DNA from: an uncultured Candidatus Saccharibacteria bacterium
GTDB lineage: Bacteria; Patescibacteriota; Saccharimonadia; Saccharimonadales; Saccharimonadaceae
Length of the DNA stretch: 8,649 nucleotides
Direction of reading: 5' to 3'
Assembly: GCA_938049075.1 (NCBI GenBank)
Contig: CALICZ010000152.1
Coordinates: 1-8,649 of the forward strand
In this document: positions 1 through 5,235 of the stretch, in pieces
How positions within the stretch are numbered: position 1 is the stretch's first letter
Layout of the letters: the number at the start of each line of letters is the position of its first letter
Notes under the pieces: generated by a model
Seen by the model: only the letters and a program-made list of their open reading frames with translations
The model's database searches: none
Told to the model about the DNA's origin: nothing
Program-made: the position numbers and the translations under genes

Positions 1-413
1 ATGATATTTTTCTCAAAATCAAGCTCCAGCAAGCCATCAAGGGAGCTGGTAATGATCGTGTGTGGGTTGAGGTAGAGCACACGATCGGTCTTGATGTCAA
101 GATCGGCCAGTGCTAGCATCTTGAGCCACGTCACATACACACCATGCCACGGCTTGACACCTAGCTTCTGTAGTTTCTTGTGATACGTGTTGGGATTGAT
201 GAATGTCAAATAGGCGTTGGGGTATTTTTCAACCAACTTTTTGAGGCGATCTTTGCTTTGCTTGCTTAGCTTATACCCACAATAAAAAATATGAATCTCG
301 TCGAGTGTCTTGTTATTCTCAAGCAGTGATGCGATCGAAATCGCACTCACCACTGCATAGTTATCGTCACTTTGATACAAGACATTTAAGATTTTCTTTT
401 TGACTCTGGGCAT
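1..413 (-). CDS. GT8-like glycosyltransferase, N-terminal part (runs off left edge)
   Basis: Translating the minus strand from the ATG at 411-413 gives 137 open residues up to the window edge. The start resembles family 8 glycosyltransferases (LgtC/GspA/glycogenin type): a first beta strand followed by SDDNYA (residues 15-20, the UDP-binding D-D-N-Y), a long helix (AISIASLLENN), then EIHIFYCG. Further on come WLKMLAL and RVLYL before the expected metal site. Family members use a nucleotide sugar and a divalent metal held by DxD; here that position reads N116-P117-H118, so both acidic residues are absent. Only about half of a usual 280-330-residue protein is visible. The gene starts 16 nt after the stop of rfbD, and its Shine-Dalgarno TAAAGGAG overlaps that stop, so the two are probably cotranscribed and translationally linked. 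It probably transfers a sugar to a cell-envelope glycan. Family call likely; donor and acceptor unknown. Confidence 0.75.
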   Translation of the reverse strand, partial: MPRVKKKILNVLYQSDDNYAVVSAISIASLLENNKTLDEIHIFYCGYKLSKQSKDRLKKLVEKYPNAYLTFINPNTYHKKLQKLGVKPWHGVYVTWLKMLALADLDIKTDRVLYLNPHTIITSSLDGLLELDFEKNI

Positions 414-424
414 GGCCTGCCTCT

Positions 425-432
425 CTCCTTTA
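425..432 (-). promoter_or_regulatory. Shine-Dalgarno of the GT8 gene, overlapping the rfbD stop
   Basis: The minus strand reads TAAAGGAG. The TAA (430-432) is the rfbD stop codon and AAGGAG (425-430) is a strong ribosome binding site 11 nt before the ATG at 413. Sharing the stop with the binding site suggests that ribosomes finishing rfbD re-initiate on the next gene. The site also supports 413 as the true start. Confidence 0.7.
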
Positions 433-1287
433 TTCCACCGCTGCTATGTTTTTTACGTAGTTTTCCAGTAATGGCTGATAGCTCTCACTGATGAATCCGG
501 TGTTGTGCAGCTTCGACAAATTCATATCGCTATACATTGGTCGAGGCGCAAACGGAATCTTATCCTTACTATACTCTTGTGTTGACACTTTTACAACCCT
601 ATCGCGATCGTGTCCTGCATATTCGAAAATATCTTCGGCAAGTTCTGCCCACGATTTGATCGGCCCGGAGTTAGACACATGATACAAACCATACTCGGCC
701 TTGGTGTCTAGCAAGTGCTTGGTGGCACGCGCAATTTCCGACGCAAAGGTTGGCCGACCATATTGATCATCCACAACCTTGGGATTAATGCGCATATCAG
801 CCAGGCGCTTCATCGTCCGTGGGAAGTTGTGTCCATCACCAATCACCCACGAAACACGTAGTACATAATGACGTGGCGCAAGGCTAACCAATAGATCTCC
901 TGCTGCCTTGACATCACCATAGACTGACAGTGGTGAGAGTGACTCATCCTCACCGTGGTTTTTGTTCGTCCCATCAAAGACATAGTCGGATGAGTAGTGC
1001 ACCAGTGTAATATCATGCTCCAGCGCTATCTTGACGAGGTTGCGCGGGCCAACAGCATTAACCTGCCACGCTTTAGTGCGGCCTTCACGTGTTTCGGATC
1101 CATCGGCATTGACGAACGCCGCCGCGTTGATAATGACATCCACACCCGACCAATCATACCCAAGCACCTGCTCTTCATCAGCAATGTCGAGCTGCTGGTG
1201 ACCTAGCGCTGTCGCCTTTGGATATACCTCCTGGAGCGCCCGCCCCACTTGGCCATTACAACCCAATATTACAATCCCCTTGCTCAT
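430..1287 (-). CDS. rfbD: dTDP-4-dehydrorhamnose reductase (RmlD/RfbD)
   Basis: This 285-residue cytosolic protein is an extended short-chain dehydrogenase. RmlD reduces dTDP-4-dehydro-L-rhamnose with NAD(P)H to dTDP-L-rhamnose, the last step of rhamnose donor synthesis. Visible motifs are the Rossmann glycine motif GCNGQVG (residues 9-15), the D-V-I-I-N-A-A-A segment (50-57), SSDYVFDG (99-106; the family usually has a Thr where S99/S100 sits) and the catalytic Tyr123-xxx-Lys127 in VYGDVK. RVSWVIG and the following G-R-P-T-F segment match the substrate-binding part of the family. The length is normal for RmlD (about 280-300). The start is fixed by AAAGGAGGG 3 nt upstream and an extended -10 promoter just before it. 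RfbA, B and C are not in the window and must lie elsewhere if the pathway is complete. The GT8 gene follows in the same operon. Family call is secure. Confidence 0.95.
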   Translation of the reverse strand: MSKGIVILGCNGQVGRALQEVYPKATALGHQQLDIADEEQVLGYDWSGVDVIINAAAFVNADGSETREGRTKAWQVNAVGPRNLVKIALEHDITLVHYSSDYVFDGTNKNHGEDESLSPLSVYGDVKAAGDLLVSLAPRHYVLRVSWVIGDGHNFPRTMKRLADMRINPKVVDDQYGRPTFASEIARATKHLLDTKAEYGLYHVSNSGPIKSWAELAEDIFEYAGHDRDRVVKVSTQEYSKDKIPFAPRPMYSDMNLSKLHNTGFISESYQPLLENYVKNIAAVE

Positions 1288-1290
1288 ATA

Positions 1291-1317
1291 CCCTCCTTTG
1301 TTTCCGCTATTATAGCA
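1291..1317 (-). promoter_or_regulatory. Extended -10 promoter and ribosome binding site of rfbD
   Basis: On the minus strand TGCTATAAT lies at 1317-1309, a perfect -10 hexamer preceded by the TGn extension. No good -35 is seen; the best candidate is TTCAAA at 1334-1339 with 19 nt spacing. A start of transcription near 1302 is expected. AAAGGAGGG (1299-1291) follows, 3 nt before the rfbD ATG, giving a leader of only about 15 nt. Transcription of rfbD and the GT8 gene probably begins here. Confidence 0.7.
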
Positions 1318-1561
1318 CAGTTAGCGTAAGCTTTTTGAAATATATGAAATCGTATGGTCGATGTGAGACAAAAAATACACTGAAGAGCTACCCTACCCCT
1401 TTTAAAAACTCATATGGTACCGTTAGATCTCTCACCTCCTCAGGATATTGTTGCAATCAATTTTGCCAAGTAAGTGAGTCAGAAAAACTTGGATCTCATA
1501 ACCTCTCTTTCTTAGCACTAGATAGAACCCTACTTTCTCATCGCTCCATCAGATAGAGGTG

Positions 1562-1575
1562 TACAATTAATTGTA
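1562..1575. repeat. Perfect 14-bp palindrome
   Basis: TACAATTAATTGTA is fully self-complementary about the centre between 1568 and 1569. It is A/T-rich, stands about 100 bp past the flippase stop and about 275 bp before the rfbD start, and is not followed by a T-run. It could be an operator for a dimeric DNA-binding protein. A chance match in A+T-rich sequence cannot be excluded. Confidence 0.4.
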
Positions 1576-1655
1576 ATGATCGATTTTATCTCAGCACAAG
1601 AGGTCGGTGTCTCGTAGACTCAACCCTTTTGTTACTTCGTCGGAGGGAGTGTGGG

Positions 1656-1677
1656 GAGGTAGAAATTATCTACTCCT
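1656..1677 (-). terminator. Weak stem-loop directly after the flippase stop
   Basis: In the flippase transcript, GGAGTAGA pairs with TCTACTCC-like bases: GTAGA (1673-1669) pairs with TCTAC (1663-1659) around the loop TAATT. Three further pairs, GGA with TCC, extend the stem across one bulged C. The stem begins within a few bases of the stop codon at 1679-1681. No U-run follows, so it is not a canonical intrinsic terminator; it may instead protect the 3' end or need a termination factor. Confidence 0.3.
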
Positions 1678-1678
1678 A

Positions 1679-2905
1679 CTACACAGCCATAGAGCGCAGT
1701 TGCTGGCGATAGACTGCCGCAAGTAGCGCCGCTTGGATGATACCTGCCACCATAAAACACAGCACACTGCCCAGCATCGCATAGTGCTGCACCACACCAT
1801 ATGACACGACTGTGAGTACGATATTACTCAGCAAGAGTATATAGAACTGCCCCTTAAATTCGCGCAGCACAGTGAGGATATTGATATAAATCGACACCAG
1901 CGCATTAGCCACCGCTCCCACTACCATGATGAGTAGCTCAGTGCGATAATCAGTAATGCGTGCATTGAAAATGAGAGTAAGAAGCGGTGCCCCAACTAGC
2001 CAGGTTGCAATCAGTGTCAGCGCACTAATACCCAAGACAATCAGGATAATTTTGCTCACCAAAGCGTGGAACTCAAGGCGCTTTTGCTGATGATAGAGCT
2101 CTGACAGCTGCACAATATTGGGCTGAATAATGAAGGTAATAAATAGCGAGAGTAAGGTAATGGGCATAGCCATAATACCAAAATAAGCGATCTCGTGCGT
2201 GTGGAATGTATCGAGAAAATAGCGCGGAATATTAAGCGAAAACATCGTCAAAAATGTGGTAAGGAACACTGGTGCGCAGCGCCGCATGATCATACCAACA
2301 TGGCGCAGCTTAGGCACGAGATGGTCGATATGAAGCTGAATGGATTCATACCGCTGTACCTGTTGCCAATCATACAACACAAGCATGAGAGCATTAACCA
2401 CCACAATTGCCACCACCCCCCACAGCACACTATGCATAAGCATATCGACGAGCAAAAATGCCACAAAGCCCCCTACCGCCTTGATCGTAAGCGAATAGCC
2501 AACGACGTAGAGTCTGTGGTGAATCTGCAGCACGCCATAGAGTGCGTCGGCCACTGCCTCCAGCGCCTTGAAGAGTACGAGCGCGATGATGATACTTGAC
2601 TTAACGACATCATAGTGATTTGCCGCGCAAAACAGCACCGCACCAACCATCATCACGATCGACGTCACGAGCTTGACGGCAAGGTAACTGCTGCTACTAA
2701 ACTCTTTGCGCACATCCGACACCTGATAAGTACGCCCACCCCACAGGCCAATCGCCCAAAACACCACCGAGAGCGACAACGCAAAGGAAAAAATTCCCGA
2801 GTCGGTGATACCATTAAGCCGCGTAATAAGCAGCAGGAGCGCTGGCGAGATGGCACTTTGCAAAAAGGAGCCAATAGAGTTCCAGATATAATTTTTAGAT
2901 TGCAT
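1679..2905 (-). CDS. Polysaccharide flippase, Wzx/MOP superfamily
   Basis: This 408-residue integral membrane protein has about twelve hydrophobic segments (roughly residues 12-30, 37-55, 78-95, 104-124, 140-157, 160-178, 210-226, 238-260, 283-302, 322-345, 353-371 and 376-398). It starts with the typical K-N-Y-I-W-N-S-I-G-S pattern of polysaccharide biosynthesis proteins. NIPRYFLDTF (225-234), after a central basic loop, is the usual conserved stretch at the start of the second half. Such proteins move lipid-linked glycan units from the inner to the outer face of the cytoplasmic membrane. The length is at the short end of the family. The neighbouring rhamnose reductase and glycosyltransferases suggest the cargo is a surface-glycan precursor, possibly with rhamnose. 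The ATG at 2905 lies about 4-5 nt after the predicted transcription start and has no Shine-Dalgarno, so translation is probably leaderless. Substrate is not deducible. Confidence 0.88.
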   Translation of the reverse strand: MQSKNYIWNSIGSFLQSAISPALLLLITRLNGITDSGIFSFALSLSVVFWAIGLWGGRTYQVSDVRKEFSSSSYLAVKLVTSIVMMVGAVLFCAANHYDVVKSSIIIALVLFKALEAVADALYGVLQIHHRLYVVGYSLTIKAVGGFVAFLLVDMLMHSVLWGVVAIVVVNALMLVLYDWQQVQRYESIQLHIDHLVPKLRHVGMIMRRCAPVFLTTFLTMFSLNIPRYFLDTFHTHEIAYFGIMAMPITLLSLFITFIIQPNIVQLSELYHQQKRLEFHALVSKIILIVLGISALTLIATWLVGAPLLTLIFNARITDYRTELLIMVVGAVANALVSIYINILTVLREFKGQFYILLLSNIVLTVVSYGVVQHYAMLGSVLCFMVAGIIQAALLAAVYRQQLRSMAV

Positions 2906-2915
2906 AATCTTATTT

Positions 2916-2924
2916 AGTATACCA
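2916..2924 (-). promoter_or_regulatory. Extended -10 promoter of the flippase gene
   Basis: The minus strand reads TGGTATACT (2924-2916), a good -10 with the TGn extension and no clear -35. Transcription would start near 2909, leaving only a few bases before the ATG at 2905. This implies a leaderless or near-leaderless message and supports that start codon. It is back-to-back with the DUF2142 promoter. Confidence 0.6.
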
Positions 2925-2958
2925 CTGGTTGGTTATTTCTCGCGATTTAGACCATAAT

Positions 2959-2987
2959 TTGCTCTGTTGTGATTTGTGCTCTATAAT
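2959..2987 (+). promoter_or_regulatory. Promoter of the DUF2142 gene
   Basis: TATAAT at 2982-2987 is a perfect -10, and TTGCTC at 2959-2964 is a weak -35 at the ideal 17-nt spacing. Transcription should begin around 2994-2995, just ahead of the ATG at 2998. The promoter therefore rules out the upstream in-frame TTG at 2929 as the start and points to a leaderless message. Confidence 0.65.
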
Positions 2988-2997
2988 CAGGCGTGTT

Positions 2998-4434
2998 ATG
3001 AAGAAATATTGGGCATCATTCGAATCATTTATTGCACGGCCAGAGCGAGTCTTTCTTTCGCTGTGTTTGTTGTTTGGCTTATTGTCGGCGTTTTTTGTGC
3101 CGCAGCTATCAGTGAGTGATGAGAATATGCACTACTTGCGGGCGTATGCGTTAGCTGATGGTCGCCTCGAGTCCAAGCGCTGCACCTACCCAGTGGATGT
3201 TAATGGCCGGGCATCATCAGTGTATCATGGCAATATCAGCGCTGATTATTCGCGCCCTATCAACCGCTCAGAACTCAAGACAAGCAAATGTAACAGTGCC
3301 GTGGGTTACGCACCTATTATGCATGCGCCGCAAACGCTTGGTATTTTTATTGCTAATCTCTTCAACGGGTCGACGGGTTTGACGATTCTCTTTGGGCGGA
3401 TTGCAAACTTACTGTTCTATGCGCTGAGTGTATTTTTCATTATCAAGTGGGTGCGAATTGGTAAGTGGGTTTTTGCAGTAGTGGGGCTGCTACCACTGAT
3501 GATTCATCTCGCCGCCTCACTCTCGAGCGACGTCATGACGAATGTGGCGATATTCCTCATTACCGCCATGACGCTCAATCTCTACACCCAAGAGCCGCCG
3601 ATCCGCCGCTGGCAAGTTGCTGGCCTTTTGGCTATAGCGGCACTGCTGGCACTAACCAAGGCGGTTAATGGCTTGCTGCTCTTCCCGCTGCTGTTTTTGC
3701 CAGGTCAACTCTTCATCCCAAACACCAAGCTGCCCAAGCTACCATCACTTTTCAAGAAGCTCCCCTTCAGCCTGCACAAGTGGGCGCTGATCGCGGGCGC
3801 TGGTATTGTGTCGCTGGCGGCACTGCTCATCTGGCAAAAGATCTATGATGGTGCGCTCCTTTCATCTGGCGCAGCCGATAATCCGCTGCATCACAACCCG
3901 CTTGGCTTTATCCGCATCCTCTTTAATACCTACATCAATCCAAACATCGGCTACACCGACATCGTGGTGCGTGGGAGTGTGGGTGACTTCTCGAGTTTCA
4001 AATATCATCTGCCGCTCTTTGTTTTGATTCCACTCTTTCTACTGGTCTTTCTTGCACTCATCAAGCGCGATAAGACTGAGGAGCAAGCACTAGCACCAGC
4101 TGCTGGTCGATTAGCCGCGGCCAACCTCACTACTGTTGCCGTCTTTATTGCGGCGGTTTCATACGCAATGTACACCGCCTGGGCGCTGCTACCAATTCGC
4201 TTTGGTGCTGGTGCATACTACGCCGATGGAGTGCAGGGGCGTTACTTTACGGCGCTACTCGTGCTACTCATCCCCTGTGGGGTGTGGCTACGCAAGTATA
4301 TTTGGTTCCATACCGCCTCGGCTAAGGTGTTTCACGCCCTTATATTCTTTGGCTGTGGGGCAATTTTGCTGTACTATACCTTTGGCACCTATTGGGCTTA
4401 CCACGCGCCGATACCGGTACCACCGGTGGCATAA
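2998..4434 (+). CDS. DUF2142 multi-pass membrane protein (GT-C-like)
   Basis: From the ATG at 2998 the protein has 478 residues. It has an N-terminal membrane helix (about 17-34), an outer loop with SDENMHYLRAYALADGRL (40-57) whose Asp41-Glu42 matches the acidic pair of GT-C-type enzymes, about ten more hydrophobic segments, SSDVMTN (176-182), ALTKAVN (218-224) and the signature GVQGRYF (411-417). These are hallmarks of DUF2142. Members sit in cell-wall polysaccharide clusters and are thought, not proven, to transfer or handle lipid-linked sugars outside the membrane. Cys62 and Cys98 in the first outer loop could form a disulfide. A frame open from TTG at 2929 would add 23 residues but runs through the -10 box, so 2998 was chosen. 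It is divergent from the flippase and probably serves the same glycan. Family call good; reaction unknown. Confidence 0.85.
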   Translation: MKKYWASFESFIARPERVFLSLCLLFGLLSAFFVPQLSVSDENMHYLRAYALADGRLESKRCTYPVDVNGRASSVYHGNISADYSRPINRSELKTSKCNSAVGYAPIMHAPQTLGIFIANLFNGSTGLTILFGRIANLLFYALSVFFIIKWVRIGKWVFAVVGLLPLMIHLAASLSSDVMTNVAIFLITAMTLNLYTQEPPIRRWQVAGLLAIAALLALTKAVNGLLLFPLLFLPGQLFIPNTKLPKLPSLFKKLPFSLHKWALIAGAGIVSLAALLIWQKIYDGALLSSGAADNPLHHNPLGFIRILFNTYINPNIGYTDIVVRGSVGDFSSFKYHLPLFVLIPLFLLVFLALIKRDKTEEQALAPAAGRLAAANLTTVAVFIAAVSYAMYTAWALLPIRFGAGAYYADGVQGRYFTALLVLLIPCGVWLRKYIWFHTASAKVFHALIFFGCGAILLYYTFGTYWAYHAPIPVPPVA

Positions 4435-4453
4435 ATCTCGGTGCTAGCACGAG
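4412..4453 (+). terminator. Cluster of palindromes at the end of the DUF2142 gene
   Basis: Two perfect palindromes lie in the last codons: TACCGGTA (4412-4419) and CCACCGGTGG (4420-4429). A third, GTGCTAGCAC (4441-4450), follows the stop. The third extends to a stem of CTC-GTG with CAC-GAG (one bulged G, loop CTAG) at 4437-4453. Only scattered T residues follow, so termination is plausible but not canonical. Confidence 0.35.
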
Positions 4454-4659
4454 GGGTTGATGTTTATAGAGAAACAGTGCTCTTTGTGGTGTCTTGAATG
4501 AGAGGGTGATAAAAACAGAGCGATACGAGAATTGGTAAGGTTCTGATATACCATTGAGAAGATAGAATTATATAAGGATTTTTTGATATTCCACCTTCCA
4601 CCTTCCCCTTTCATGACGCTTATGCTATAGTGACATGGAACACTAATAGCACAAGCATT
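4435..4659 (+). other. Intergenic region upstream of the secreted-protein pair
   Basis: No gene is supported here. It holds the hairpin at 4437-4453, a pyrimidine-rich tandem repeat (CCACCTT twice, 4591-4604, then CCCCTT), and the promoter at 4623-4631. Only reading frames of a dozen or so codons are present. Confidence 0.5.
4623..4631 (+). promoter_or_regulatory. Extended -10 promoter of the two-gene secreted unit
   Basis: TGCTATAGT is a -10 with the TGn extension; there is no convincing -35 (TTCCCC sits at the expected place, in the polypyrimidine tract). Transcription should start near 4638, giving a leader of about 22 nt before the ATG at 4660. The GTG at 4630 overlaps the -10 and so cannot be the start of the gene. 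Both genes up to 7545 are probably read from here. Confidence 0.6.
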
Positions 4660-5235
4660 ATGAAATTATTACGTACTCTATCCAAAAAACGTCTCACACT
4701 CATCATTAGTAGTGGCATTGCGCTCATCGCCGCTGGTGGTTATAGTGCCTATATCGCAACGCGCCCTGCCCCACTGCCACCCCTGTCAGATGAGCCAACA
4801 CCAGCCCAAAAACAAACGCAGCACAAGACCGATGCCGCCACGAAAGAATCATTTCTAGACAGCAACACAAACCATGACACGAATACTACCAAAGACACCT
4901 CTCAGCAGCGCATCACCCAGGCTCAGCCCGCGCCAGTCCCAACCTCAGCGAAGCATATTGAGCTCTCTGCTGAGCAGTCAGGCGAAACAGTCGTTGTGAC
5001 TACTAAGCTGAGAGAACAAGGCTTTTCCTCTGGTCAGTGCGTGCTGACGATCACTAGTAGCGAGCAGCGCTCCGAGCAGCACGCTGCCATCATCTACCAA
5101 CCAGAATACTCCACCTGCGCAGGATTCTCGCTGCCAGCTCGGTCGCTCCCCAAAGGTATGTGGCATATTTCTCTCGCTGTCACGCCACTTGGTGGCAAGA
5201 CACTCACGAAGACACTTGATAAGGAGATTCGCTAG
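4660..5235 (+). CDS. Membrane-anchored protein with extracellular beta-rich domain
   Basis: I do not recognise a named family. The 191-residue product begins with a basic stretch (MKLLRTLSKKR), a single hydrophobic segment (about 13-33) without a clear cleavage site, then a low-complexity linker rich in Pro, Thr, Gln, Lys and Asp (about 35-98). A compact domain of alternating hydrophobic strands follows (about 99-190), including TVVVTTKL and QCVLTITS. Cys127 and Cys153 are its only cysteines and could form a disulfide. The layout suggests an outward-facing domain, perhaps Ig-like, held at the membrane on a flexible stalk. No Shine-Dalgarno is evident. The next gene begins directly after this stop, with its binding site inside the last codons, so the pair is translationally coupled. 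It may anchor, chaperone or regulate the secreted partner; that is inference. Confidence 0.72.
   Translation: MKLLRTLSKKRLTLIISSGIALIAAGGYSAYIATRPAPLPPLSDEPTPAQKQTQHKTDAATKESFLDSNTNHDTNTTKDTSQQRITQAQPAPVPTSAKHIELSAEQSGETVVVTTKLREQGFSSGQCVLTITSSEQRSEQHAAIIYQPEYSTCAGFSLPARSLPKGMWHISLAVTPLGGKTLTKTLDKEIR
5221..5226 (+). promoter_or_regulatory. Shine-Dalgarno for the ChW-repeat protein
   Basis: AAGGAG lies inside the last codons of the upstream gene, 9 nt before the ATG at 5236. That ATG immediately follows the upstream TAG, so the site supports 5236 over the next ATG at 5239 and indicates coupled translation. Confidence 0.65.

Larger units (their letters stand above)
1318..1678. other. Intergenic region without a supported gene
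   Basis: This stretch lies between the rfbD promoter and the end of the flippase gene. The one sizeable plus-strand reading frame through it starts inside the antisense of rfbD, has no family resemblance and no ribosome binding site. No tRNA, CRISPR, insertion-sequence ends or clear intrinsic terminator is visible. It does hold a perfect 14-bp palindrome (1562-1575), a 6-bp inverted repeat CCAAGT/ACTTGG (1466-1471 and 1487-1492), and a small hairpin next to the flippase stop (1656-1676). It looks richer in A+T than the flanking genes. An untested small RNA or the remains of a lost gene are possible. Confidence 0.5.

Noticed and set aside
1218..1556. Plus-strand 112-residue frame crossing the rfbD start and the spacer
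   Set aside because: Its first part is antisense to rfbD, composition is not protein-like, and there is no binding site or family match.
1601..1660. tRNA-like or structured RNA near the flippase end
   Set aside because: Only a 4-bp hairpin (GTCT/AGAC, 1609-1619) is present; no acceptor stem, T-loop or anticodon arm can be drawn.
2929..2997. In-frame TTG at 2929 as start of the DUF2142 protein
   Set aside because: The added 23 residues would be encoded across the -35/-10 promoter, resemble no family start, and TTG has no ribosome binding site; the ATG at 2998 begins a typical N-terminus.
4630..4659. GTG at 4630 as start of the small anchored protein
   Set aside because: It overlaps the extended -10 hexamer, so it would not be on the transcript; the ATG at 4660 begins a classic basic plus hydrophobic anchor.
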